Shown one piece after another: positions 51,313-59,203 of a stretch of DNA of 64,000 nt. How positions within the stretch are numbered: the stretch's first letter is position 1; each line of letters opens with the position of its first letter. The notes beneath the pieces are model-generated. The model did not search any database, was not told where the DNA came from, and saw only the letters and a list, made by a program, of their open reading frames with translations. The DNA is from TMED88 sp964515335 (GTDB lineage Bacteria; Myxococcota_A; UBA9160; UBA4427): assembly GCA_964515335.1 (NCBI GenBank), contig CAZETS010000009.1, positions 30,308 through 94,307 on the forward strand, written 5' to 3'. A program made the translations under genes and the position numbers.

Positions 51313-52257
51313 TCAGATCCAGGGCATCCGGCTGCCCTTCTCGACGGGGCGGATGCGCTCGGCCACACCGACCATCCAGTCCTTGCACGACTGACAGCGC
51401 TCGGGAAGCCGATCGAAGTCGCGGGCGAGGTGATGGCCGCGGTAGTCCGCCAGCCCGGCCCACAGGTCGGCGAGACTGTCGTGCCAGGCGCTGCCCGAGC
51501 CCTCTTCGCCCTCGGTATCGCCCGGGCAACGAGGCACGCGACCGTCCCAGAACACGTGCATCATGGTCATCGCCCACGGGCAGGCGATGCGCTCTTCGTC
51601 CGGAACATCGAGCGGCGTTCCGAACTTCCCCCCCCAGCTCAGCTGATTCCTCACCTTGACGGAGGCTCCGCGCTCGATCCAGTGAGCGCAAAACGCCTCC
51701 GCCTCGTGATGGTTCTCCTCCATCAGGATGAATTGGACGAGGACCTCGGGTGGACTCACGCGCTCGGAAGCGAGCTTCAGGAGGTGCTCGATCCGCTCGT
51801 AGATCACGTCTCGGACGCCCCCCACGCGGATGCTCTCGTACGTCTCGGCGCTGAATCCGTCTACGCCGACGACGATCTTCGAGAGCCCGACGTCGAGCAG
51901 CGGACCGGCGAGCTCCTCGCGCAGCAGCATGCCGTTGGTGTTGAGATTGATGGTCTCGATGCCGACCTGCTTGCCGTAGGCCACGCACGCGAGCAGGAGC
52001 TCGGGCTCGATCAGGGGCTCGCCGCAGAACGAGAGCCAACACTCGCAGGACGCTGGCGCTGTCGCGGCAATCTCGTCGGCGCACTTCTTCCATAGCGCGA
52101 GGGGCATGACGCCCTTGGGACGCACCATCTGATCGTGATGGCACATCGTGCAGCTCAGGTTGCAGTCGGCGCACAGCTCGACGGCGAATCGACGGGGAAA
52201 CGGAATCTCCTTCTGCCGAGCGCCGATTTCCTCCAGGTCTCTCGGATTCTCGATCAT
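51313..52257 (-). CDS. Radical SAM/SPASM-domain protein
   Basis: 314-residue enzyme with the [4Fe-4S]-SAM motif CNLSCTMCHHD (CxxxCxxC) after RFAVELCADC, a glycine-rich SAM segment in LSFCGEPL and INLNTNGMLL, and a C-terminal SPASM-like cysteine set (CPWAMTMMH; PRCPGDTEGEEG; RCQSCKDWM) for an auxiliary cluster. Resembles enzymes that modify peptides or small molecules by radical chemistry. Start ATG at 52257 with GGAGG 4-5 bases upstream. Leads the NeuD/carrier operon, so its substrate may be carrier-bound. Confidence 0.9.
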   Translation of the reverse strand: MIENPRDLEEIGARQKEIPFPRRFAVELCADCNLSCTMCHHDQMVRPKGVMPLALWKKCADEIAATAPASCECWLSFCGEPLIEPELLLACVAYGKQVGIETINLNTNGMLLREELAGPLLDVGLSKIVVGVDGFSAETYESIRVGGVRDVIYERIEHLLKLASERVSPPEVLVQFILMEENHHEAEAFCAHWIERGASVKVRNQLSWGGKFGTPLDVPDEERIACPWAMTMMHVFWDGRVPRCPGDTEGEEGSGSAWHDSLADLWAGLADYRGHHLARDFDRLPERCQSCKDWMVGVAERIRPVEKGSRMPWI

Positions 52258-52625
52258 CGCACCTCCGAGGGTTCTTCGAGCACGACCCTCCCTCGGGCCT
52301 CGGGCCTCGGGCCTCGGGCCTCAAGCCTTAAGCCTCAAGCAAGATTCGTGCGCAGGATCACCGGCACGAAGAATGCCTGCTCGCCGGGCAGCAATGGGCG
52401 CGCATCCGTCAGCCGAACGTCGTGTCGCAGCATCGAAACCACGCCAACCAGTCCGCTCGGTCGATTCGCCCAGCCACCCGGAGACGCTTCGGGTCGGCGT
52501 GAGCTGGTCGCCCGCGCTGTGCCGAATCGCCCCTGCCCGGGTGTGGCCTCGTGACACCGAACTGTTGTCGACCGCCGAGACGCAGTCGTGCAACCCGGTC
52601 CAAGCGCGAGCGTCGCCCGGGCGCT
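52258..52625. other. Intergenic region with tandem repeat, no supported gene
   Basis: 368 bp between the PEP-CTERM propeller gene (upstream on the minus strand) and the radical SAM gene. Apart from a 7-bp repeat at 52291-52339, no frame is credible on either strand. Confidence 0.6.
52291..52339. repeat. 7-bp tandem repeat, seven units
   Basis: CCTCGGG four times (52291-52318), then CCTCAAG, CCTTAAG and CCTCAAG (52319-52339). Lies 34 bases upstream of the radical SAM start codon, in its leader or promoter. Confidence 0.9.
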
Positions 52626-53546
52626 TCAGTTCCGGGCGCGGGCGCGCCGGCGCGCCAGGCAGAGCAGCGAGAGGGTCCCCGTCGCCAGGAGAAGGGAGGA
52701 CCCGGGCTCGGGCACGGTCGTCACCGCCACACCCCATGGATCGATGAGGGGCGCGCCCATCAAGGGCTCGCTCACCATGCTGCCGTCGAGGTTGGAGGTC
52801 GCGATGGCGGGGTCGACCGGATCGGCTTCCGTCCACCAGAGCGTCCCCAACGTCTCGTCGATCTCGATGCCGCGAGGGAACAGCGCGGGTGAGACCAGAT
52901 CCTCCACCAGGCTGCCGTCGAGGTTCATGCGCCGCACCTTTTCGGAGCCGAACTCCACCCAGTACACCTTGCCCCCGACCGGGTCGACCTCGAGGTCGTG
53001 GGGCACCGAACCGGTCGTCAGCAGCGGCTCCTCGAAGCTGCCGTTGAGGTTCGAGCGAAGAATCTGCTGGGTCCCGCCGTACTGGTAGTACATCTTGCCC
53101 CCCGCCAGATCGAGGCCGATGCCCCGGGGCTGGGAGCCCGGCAGCGAGTGGATCACCACCACGTTGCTGCCGTCGAGGTTGGCGCGCAGGATCTCGCTGG
53201 TGCCGAAGCTCGTGATGTACATGTGCCCCATGGCGACGTCGAGCTCGATGCCGTTGGGAAAGGAGAGCCCCGAGGAGATGAGTGTGACGACGTTGCCACC
53301 GAAGAGATCCGAGCGCTTGATGCTGTTGGTGCCGGCGTCGCACCAGTAGAGGTGCTGGTTGGCCTCGTCGATCGCGATCGCGGTGGGGCCGTTGGTGTCG
53401 GGGAAGGTCAGGATCGCGTAGGCGCCCCCGACGCTGGCATCCATGAAACGAATGGCGTCCTCGCCGAAGTCCGCCCAGAAGACGTTCTGGGCTGCGGCGG
53501 AAAGGGGCACGCAGGCGAGTAGTATCAGCAGGGCAGGACGCAGCAT
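52626..53546 (-). CDS. PEP-CTERM surface protein with LDL-receptor YWTD-like propeller
   Basis: 306-residue secreted protein. Signal peptide (LLILLACVPLSAAAQ), then six or so YWTD-like beta-propeller repeats (HLYWCDAGTNSIKRSDLFGG; KMYYQYGGTQQILRSNLNGS; KVYWVEFGSEKVRRMNLDGS), and a PEP-CTERM tail: VPEPGSS, a hydrophobic stretch and the basic LARRRARARN. PEP-CTERM proteins are cut by an exosortase and delivered to the surface or matrix. A second such tail is at the right edge of the window. Start ATG at 53546. Confidence 0.88.
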   Translation of the reverse strand: MLRPALLILLACVPLSAAAQNVFWADFGEDAIRFMDASVGGAYAILTFPDTNGPTAIAIDEANQHLYWCDAGTNSIKRSDLFGGNVVTLISSGLSFPNGIELDVAMGHMYITSFGTSEILRANLDGSNVVVIHSLPGSQPRGIGLDLAGGKMYYQYGGTQQILRSNLNGSFEEPLLTTGSVPHDLEVDPVGGKVYWVEFGSEKVRRMNLDGSLVEDLVSPALFPRGIEIDETLGTLWWTEADPVDPAIATSNLDGSMVSEPLMGAPLIDPWGVAVTTVPEPGSSLLLATGTLSLLCLARRRARARN

Positions 53547-53882
53547 GGGGCCTTCATCTCAGCGGCAATATGAGTGCTTTTTGCCCCAATTGTCAACAAT
53601 TACCGACCCAGAGGAATACAGAAGGGGCAGCCCCCCCGGGAGACGGTTTCATCAGCGATCGACCCGCAAACGGCCTGGGGGCTGCGCTCGCCTACCCACA
53701 GGGGCAAACGAGCGCGACTTCCGCCTATCACGGGCCTCGCATTTCATGGCTACTACTGCCCACTCCCGAAAACTACCCGCAGGGCATCGTCACGCCGAAC
53801 CGCCTACCCTCCGGCCGGCGGAGAACCGCGAGGCACCGGCTCTGCGACGCAGACCCGTGCAGCCGTGCTGAGAGGACATTCG
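53547..53882. other. Divergent AT-richer leader region upstream of the hybrid kinase
   Basis: 336 bp with no supported gene. The part near 53560-53640 is visibly richer in A/T than the rest of the window and carries the inverted repeat AATTGT-CA-ACAATT (53588-53601). Probably two divergent promoters. Confidence 0.5.
53588..53601. promoter_or_regulatory. Inverted repeat AATTGT-N2-ACAATT
   Basis: Six-base arms, 42 bases upstream of the PEP-CTERM propeller gene start and 282 upstream of the kinase start. In this GC-rich sequence an AT-rich palindrome stands out as an operator candidate. Confidence 0.35.
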
Positions 53883-56081
53883 ATGGCCGAAGCTGAGGAG
53901 CCGAAGCCCTCGACAGAACAGCACGAGCCGAATCAGGGCTGGCTCTGCAACCCGCTGGCGGGGCTGTTCGAAGAGTCGCAGCAGCGCCGCCTCATCGACC
54001 TCCTCTCCTACGTGGCCGCCGCTTCGGTCGCCGTCGCGTTTCCCTACACGTTGTCGAACCTGGGCGCGGGGGGACCGGTCCTCTGGCTCCTTTTCGCGAT
54101 CGGCATGGCGGGCTTCCTCGGGGCGCCGCTGTTGATGAGGAAGACGGGCTCGGTCGAGTACGGCGCGCTCACCGTCCTCCTGACGGGCATCGCGCTGATC
54201 GTGATCCCCGCGTCGTACGGCGGGGGGACAGAGGTCGTCTTCGCGATCTGGTTCCTGATGATCCCGCTGCTGGCGGGCCTCTTCCTCGGTCCGCGCATGG
54301 CGATCTCGTTCGGCGTCATGGGGGTGGCGCTGATTTCGACGTTCTACCTGATGGAGCGGAGCAGCGACGGCACTACGCCGCCCCACGGGCTCGCAACGTT
54401 CATGGTCTGGCTCAACGTAACGCTGGCGACCGGCTTCAGCGCGATCGTGGGTGCATTGGCCGCGCGTGCCTTGATGACATCGTCCTCTCGTCTCACGGTC
54501 ATGTCGGGAGAGCTTCACGAGAGCCTCGACCGCCACCGCGCGAGCTTCGAGGCCGCCTTCGATGCCATGTTGACGATCGGCGACGATGGCCGCCTGCTCG
54601 AGTTCAACCCGGCGGCGGAAACGATCTTCGGTCGGACCAAGGAGGACGTCCTCGGCAAGCGGATGGCGCCGCTGCTGATTCCGGAGCGCCTGCGCGAACA
54701 GCACGAGCGCGCCTTCCGTCGATACGCCGAGACGGGCGAGGGCCGCATCGCCGGGCAGCGGGTCGAGTTGGAAGCACTCCGCGCCGACGGGACCGAGTTC
54801 ACGGTGGAGCTGATCGTTCAGCCCGTCATGCTGTCCGGACGTCAGCACTTCACCGCGTACGTGCGCGACCTGACCGATCACTACCGCGCGCTCAATCGCC
54901 TGCGAGAAGCGGAGAAACGGGCCTCGCAGTCCGAGCGCCTCGAGGCGCTCGGGCGTCTCGCGGGAGGAGTGGCTCACGACTTCAACAACCTGCTCACGGC
55001 GATCAACGGCTACGCAGAGCTGCTCGCCCAGGGCTCGGGGCTGGACGCCGAGGGACAGGAGAACGTCGAGCAGATCCGTCGAGCCGGTCAGCAGGCGAGC
55101 GGCGTGACGCGGCGGCTGCTTGCCTTCAGCCGGAAGGACCGTCGGGCACCCGCCATCACGGACGTCAACGAGGCGATCCGGGATCTTCTCACGATGTTCA
55201 CCCGCCTGTTGCCCGAGTCGATCGAGATCCACCACGACCTCGCGACGGACCTGTGGCAGGTGGACACGCGTTCGGAAAGCCTCGAGCAAGTGCTGCTGGA
55301 CATGATCCTGAACGCCGGAGACGCCATGCCACGAGGGGGCGAGCTTCGGCTCACCACCCGCAACGCAGTCGTCGGAAGCAATGAAGGGCAGGACACACAG
55401 GACTCCGAGGCCCTTCCGGCGGGCGAGTACGTCCGCATCCTGATCGCCGACACCGGCACCGGGATGGACGAGGAGACGACGCGCCGGATTTTCGAACCTT
55501 TCTTTACGACGAAATCTGCGGGCCAGGGAACCGGCCTGGGGCTGGCCACCGCTCATGGAACCATCGCCCGCTGCGGTGGCAGAATCCACGTGATGAGCGC
55601 GCCGGGCAAGGGAACGACCTTCGACCTTCTGCTCCCGAGAGGCACTGGCGCCCCGAAGCCACCAGGTAGAGCGCAAGCCTCCGCGGTGGAGGTCTCCGGC
55701 AAGACCATCCTCGTGGTCGAGGATCAGGCGCCCTTGCGCCGCCTGCTGGATCGCTCCCTGCAGCAAAAGGGCTTTCGCGTCCTGCTGGCCCAAGATGGTC
55801 TCGACGCGGTGGAGCGTTACGGCTCGGGGAAAGAACCCGTGGATCTGATCCTCACCGACGTGGTGATGCCTCGCATGGGCGGCGTGGCGACCGTGGAGCG
55901 CTTGCGCGAGAAGCTCGGCAACCCCCGGGTCATCTTCATGTCCGGATATCTCGGAGAATCGCTCGAGGGACTGCCCGAGTTCGACGACCAGACCCTGTTC
56001 ATCGAGAAGCCGTTCCGGCTCGACGAAATCCACGCGCAGGTGCAGACGATCCTGAGGGTCCAGGGCGAGTCACCCGACTGA
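53883..56081 (+). CDS. Hybrid histidine kinase with membrane sensor, PAS and receiver domains
   Basis: 732 residues. About six transmembrane helices (38-200; MASE-like sensor), a PAS domain (about 215-330, FEAAFDAMLTIGDDGRLLEFNPAAE), HisKA with phospho-accepting His in AGGVAHDFNNLLTAING (about 363), HATPase with DMILNAGDAMPRGG, DTGTGMDEE and GQGTGLGLATAHG, and a C-terminal receiver (606-725) with DLILTDVVMPRMGG and Lys in FIEKPF. The phosphoryl group can pass from His to the attached Asp. Start ATG at 53883 with GAGAGGA 6 bases upstream. No cognate DNA-binding regulator is adjacent. Confidence 0.92.
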   Translation: MAEAEEPKPSTEQHEPNQGWLCNPLAGLFEESQQRRLIDLLSYVAAASVAVAFPYTLSNLGAGGPVLWLLFAIGMAGFLGAPLLMRKTGSVEYGALTVLLTGIALIVIPASYGGGTEVVFAIWFLMIPLLAGLFLGPRMAISFGVMGVALISTFYLMERSSDGTTPPHGLATFMVWLNVTLATGFSAIVGALAARALMTSSSRLTVMSGELHESLDRHRASFEAAFDAMLTIGDDGRLLEFNPAAETIFGRTKEDVLGKRMAPLLIPERLREQHERAFRRYAETGEGRIAGQRVELEALRADGTEFTVELIVQPVMLSGRQHFTAYVRDLTDHYRALNRLREAEKRASQSERLEALGRLAGGVAHDFNNLLTAINGYAELLAQGSGLDAEGQENVEQIRRAGQQASGVTRRLLAFSRKDRRAPAITDVNEAIRDLLTMFTRLLPESIEIHHDLATDLWQVDTRSESLEQVLLDMILNAGDAMPRGGELRLTTRNAVVGSNEGQDTQDSEALPAGEYVRILIADTGTGMDEETTRRIFEPFFTTKSAGQGTGLGLATAHGTIARCGGRIHVMSAPGKGTTFDLLLPRGTGAPKPPGRAQASAVEVSGKTILVVEDQAPLRRLLDRSLQQKGFRVLLAQDGLDAVERYGSGKEPVDLILTDVVMPRMGGVATVERLREKLGNPRVIFMSGYLGESLEGLPEFDDQTLFIEKPFRLDEIHAQVQTILRVQGESPD

Positions 56082-56182
56082 GCGATGCGGCGGGCACCCG
56101 CGACTCGAGCCGCAAGCAACGCCAACGCACCGCCTCCTGCCGGGATGGCCTGATCCCGGCTCGTGGTACGCTCTTCCACGTC

Positions 56183-56214
56183 CGTTCGATCCACGTCCGC
56201 TCGTGGATCGAACG
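56183..56214. promoter_or_regulatory. 13-bp-arm inverted repeat between kinase and small secreted gene
   Basis: CGTTCGATCCACG, 6-base loop TCCGCT, then exact reverse complement. Ends 22 bases before ATG 56237. A direct repeat TCCACGTCCG (56175, 56190) overlaps it. Lacks a T-run; operator or leader hairpin. Confidence 0.5.
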
Positions 56215-56236
56215 ACAACCGGTAGGATGGATCGAA

Positions 56237-56488
56237 ATGGCCGGACGTTTCGCCTTCGTCACCGCAACGATCGTGCTCTTCGTTCTGCCCGCCATCGGGC
56301 AGGCCGAAGACGATGGCGGCTGCGTGTTCGACAGCCGGATCTACCCGGAAGGCTACGAGATGTGCCAGTGGGGCATCCTGAAGCGCTGCGAGGAAGGCGC
56401 CTGGTCCGACCTGGGCATGTGTGACGAAGGCAAAGAGCAGGACCCGGTCGCCTCGGGAGACGACCGGGTCATCGACCCGCGCGAGTGA
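56237..56488 (+). CDS. Small secreted four-cysteine protein
   Basis: 83 residues: a Sec signal (FVTATIVLFVLPAIGQA, cleavage before EDD) and a compact mature domain with four cysteines: GGCVFDSRIYPEGYEMC, ILKRCEEGAWSDLGMC. The pattern suggests two disulphides in a small periplasmic or secreted fold similar in feel to short Y-x-x-G-x-x-C domains. Family not recognised. Preceded by a strong inverted repeat; stop 78 bases before the serine hydrolase start. Confidence 0.65.
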   Translation: MAGRFAFVTATIVLFVLPAIGQAEDDGGCVFDSRIYPEGYEMCQWGILKRCEEGAWSDLGMCDEGKEQDPVASGDDRVIDPRE

Positions 56489-56565
56489 GACAGCTCGAAA
56501 GGCGCCAGGCTCTCTCCGCCCAGTTTGATCATGTCCTCCTGAATCAACCCGACCGGAGAAAAATC

Positions 56566-57858
56566 ATGACCGAGAGGATCGAGGAGCGGGATCCGGTAGG
56601 AGGCGCCGTGGCGCCCGGGTTCGAGGCCGTCAAGCAGGCCTTCGAGCGCGAGACGCAGACGATGGCGGAGAAGAGCGCCCAGCTCTGCGTCTACTACAAG
56701 GGAAACCGGGTCGTCGATCTGTGGCGGTCGGCCGCGAGCGACCCGGAGTTCTCGCCGGATTCGCTCGTCAACGTCTTCAGTAGCGGGAAGAGCCTCGAGA
56801 CGATCGCCGTCGCCTCTCTGGTAGGACGGGGACTGCTCGACTACAAGGACAGGATCGCCGACTTCTGGCCCGGCTTCGAGGTGAACGGAAAGGGTGCGCT
56901 CACGGTCGCCGACCTCATGCGCCACGAAGGCGGGATGGCCGCGTTCGACACGCCTCTCGATCCGGACGACCTGCTTCGCGAGAACATCAAGACGAACAAG
57001 GTCGGCGAGGTCGTCGAGCGTCAGCACGCTCGATTTCGCGATGGCGAAGGAAACCGGCGCGAGTACCACAGCATCACGCGCGGCTGGATCGTGAACGAGC
57101 TCTTTCGACGCGTCGACCCGTCGGGCAGGACGGTCGGCGAGTTCCTGCGCGATGAGATCAGCGGGCCCCTCGAGGCGGACGCGCTGATCGGCGTGGAGAA
57201 GCACGACTTGCGCAGGATCTCGAAGGTGGTTCCGCTGGGAGTCGCGTACCAGTTCCTCCAGAGTCTCAAGCCCAGGGCTCTGGGAAGAAAGATCAAGCTC
57301 GGGTTCCGGAGACTCGTGGCAATGCTGCTGCGCATCATCTGGTCGCTGCGGAATGCCACGGTTCGCAATGCGCCTCCTCCTTTCGCGGGGATGAAGCGGG
57401 TCGACTTCATCGGCGAGGCCGCCGTGGCGATGGGCGAGACGCCCTCGGCCGCCGCGAACTGTTCGGCCCGGGGGTTGGCGAGAATCGCGGCCATGATGTC
57501 GGCTCGGGGAAGATTCGACGACAGGGAATACCTGAGCAAGGAGGGCTGGGAGGCGCTGCACGCGGAGCCTCTGGCGGCGGACATGGGCTTCGCGCCGACG
57601 ATCTTCACCCAGGGCGGCGTCAACCGATTCGTTCCGGTCGGGACGAACGCCAGCCGCTTCGAACGAGCCTTCAACGAGGGTCGAGAGGGGTTCTACGGCT
57701 GGATGGGCTTCGGCGGATCGATCTTTCAGTGGCACCCCGATCACGAGATCGGCTTCGCGTTCGTCCCCACGCTGTTGCACGCAGTGGATTTCATGAACGA
57801 GCGCGGAAAGGTCTATCAGGCCGAGGTACTGCGCTGTGTGCAGCAGTTGAAGGAGTAA
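56566..57858 (+). CDS. Serine hydrolase of the class C beta-lactamase/EstB fold
   Basis: 430-residue enzyme with the SxxK nucleophile motif in NVFSSGKSLETIA and the second motif Y-x-S/N as REYHSITRGWI; typical for family VIII esterases and D-aminopeptidase-like proteins. The third motif near GFGGSIFQWHPD carries the usual G-G. Probably hydrolyses an ester or amide; no signal peptide seen, so cytosolic. Start ATG at 56566 with GGAGA 7 bases upstream, where similarity begins. Confidence 0.88.
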   Translation: MTERIEERDPVGGAVAPGFEAVKQAFERETQTMAEKSAQLCVYYKGNRVVDLWRSAASDPEFSPDSLVNVFSSGKSLETIAVASLVGRGLLDYKDRIADFWPGFEVNGKGALTVADLMRHEGGMAAFDTPLDPDDLLRENIKTNKVGEVVERQHARFRDGEGNRREYHSITRGWIVNELFRRVDPSGRTVGEFLRDEISGPLEADALIGVEKHDLRRISKVVPLGVAYQFLQSLKPRALGRKIKLGFRRLVAMLLRIIWSLRNATVRNAPPPFAGMKRVDFIGEAAVAMGETPSAAANCSARGLARIAAMMSARGRFDDREYLSKEGWEALHAEPLAADMGFAPTIFTQGGVNRFVPVGTNASRFERAFNEGREGFYGWMGFGGSIFQWHPDHEIGFAFVPTLLHAVDFMNERGKVYQAEVLRCVQQLKE

Positions 57859-57961
57859 CCGGGTCCAACGAGAACCGGCGCGACGGGATGAACCCTTCGC
57901 CCGGCCCCGGCTCGACGGCCGCAAGCGCCTCCGAGCCGCACGTGTGGGATGGTCCACATCC

Positions 57962-59203
57962 GTGATCGAGTGCTTCGACTGCGGGCTCGTCCAGGAGGAG
58001 CCCCCTCTCGAGAGGGGGCAGTGGGCCGCTTGTGCCCGCTGCGGCTCGCGGCTCGCCATCCGGCGATCCGCGAACATGCAGGTTCCACTGGCGCTCTCCA
58101 TGACGGCCGTGATCCTGCTGATGATCGCCGCAGCGATGCCCTTCCTCGACTTCACCCTGCGCGGGCGCCGCGCAGACTCGCGTTGGCTGAGCGGAATCGA
58201 TCAGCTCTGGCAGACCGGCTTCGAAGGCCTGGCGGCCCTGGTCGCCGTGACGGTCGTCGTGGCGCCGCTCTTCGTCTTCGGCGGCCTGATCGCCGTCCTG
58301 CTCCCGCTGACGCTCGGGCGGTGCCCGTCGTATGCCGCAGGGTTGTTTCGAACGATCTCGAAATTCCGTCCCTGGGCGATGTTGGAGGTCTTTCTTCTGG
58401 GCGTTCTCGTCGCCGTCGTGAAGCTCGGCGACCTGGCTTCGGTGGGCCTCGACGTCGCCTTCTACGCCCTGGCGCTGCTCGCCCTGGTCGGTCTGGCGGC
58501 CTGGGAGTCCATCGATCCGCGCTGCGTCTGGGCGACCATCGATCGACTCTCGCCCCGGGCGGATTCGTCGCTCGAGGGAACCGGGCGGCCGGCGGTGGGT
58601 TGCCCCGCTTGTGGGCTACGGGTCGGAACGTCGGGCCCGGAGGATCGCGACGAGGCCGAGCCCCGCCGCTGCCCACGCTGTCGAGAGAGGCTGCACCGGA
58701 GAAAGCCGCATGCCCTGCAGAGGAGCCTCGCTCTGCTTCTGGCGGCCGCCCTGCTCTATTTGCCCGCCAATCTCCTGCCGGTCATGCGCCTGGACCTCCT
58801 CGGTCGCGAACAGGCCGATACCATCCTCGAGGGCGTGCAGTCTCTCATCGCCGGCGGTCTCTGGGAGATCGCAGCCCTCGTCTTCTTCGCGAGCTTTCTC
58901 GTCCCGGGGCTGAAGATCTTCGGGCTCTCCTATCTGGCCTGGTCGGTTCACCGGCCGAATCCCGCGCGGCGAGCCGCCCAGACCCGGCTCTTTCGCGTGA
59001 TCGACCAGATCGGGCGCTGGTCGATGATCGACGTGTTCATGACCGCGGTCCTCGTCGGCCTCGTCCAACTCGGCGCGATCGCAACCATCGTCCCAGGCGC
59101 CGGCGCCAACTGCTTTGCGGCGGTCGTCGTTCTGACTATTTTTGCGGCGCGCGCCTTCGACCCACGCGCGCTCTGGGACCGAGCGGGGGAAACCGATGGC
59201 TGA
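57962..59203 (+). CDS. pqiA: PqiA-type inner-membrane protein
   Basis: 413 residues. Two cytosolic zinc ribbons (CFDCG ... CARCG at the N-terminus; CPACG ... CPRC in the middle), each followed by a four-helix membrane block; LYLPANLLPVMRLDLLG, IFGLSYLAWS and GRWSMIDVF are family hallmarks. Acts with MCE proteins in lipid transport between membranes. GTG 57962 chosen to start just before the first ribbon; GTG 57944 is possible. Overlaps pqiB by 8 bases. Confidence 0.93.
   Translation: MIECFDCGLVQEEPPLERGQWAACARCGSRLAIRRSANMQVPLALSMTAVILLMIAAAMPFLDFTLRGRRADSRWLSGIDQLWQTGFEGLAALVAVTVVVAPLFVFGGLIAVLLPLTLGRCPSYAAGLFRTISKFRPWAMLEVFLLGVLVAVVKLGDLASVGLDVAFYALALLALVGLAAWESIDPRCVWATIDRLSPRADSSLEGTGRPAVGCPACGLRVGTSGPEDRDEAEPRRCPRCRERLHRRKPHALQRSLALLLAAALLYLPANLLPVMRLDLLGREQADTILEGVQSLIAGGLWEIAALVFFASFLVPGLKIFGLSYLAWSVHRPNPARRAAQTRLFRVIDQIGRWSMIDVFMTAVLVGLVQLGAIATIVPGAGANCFAAVVVLTIFAARAFDPRALWDRAGETDG

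Noticed and set aside
53697..53709. Cyclic-di-GMP riboswitch (CACAGGGGCAAAC resembles its core)
   Set aside because: The matching second half (GACGCAAAGC-type segment and the flanking stems) is absent, so the short match is probably chance.
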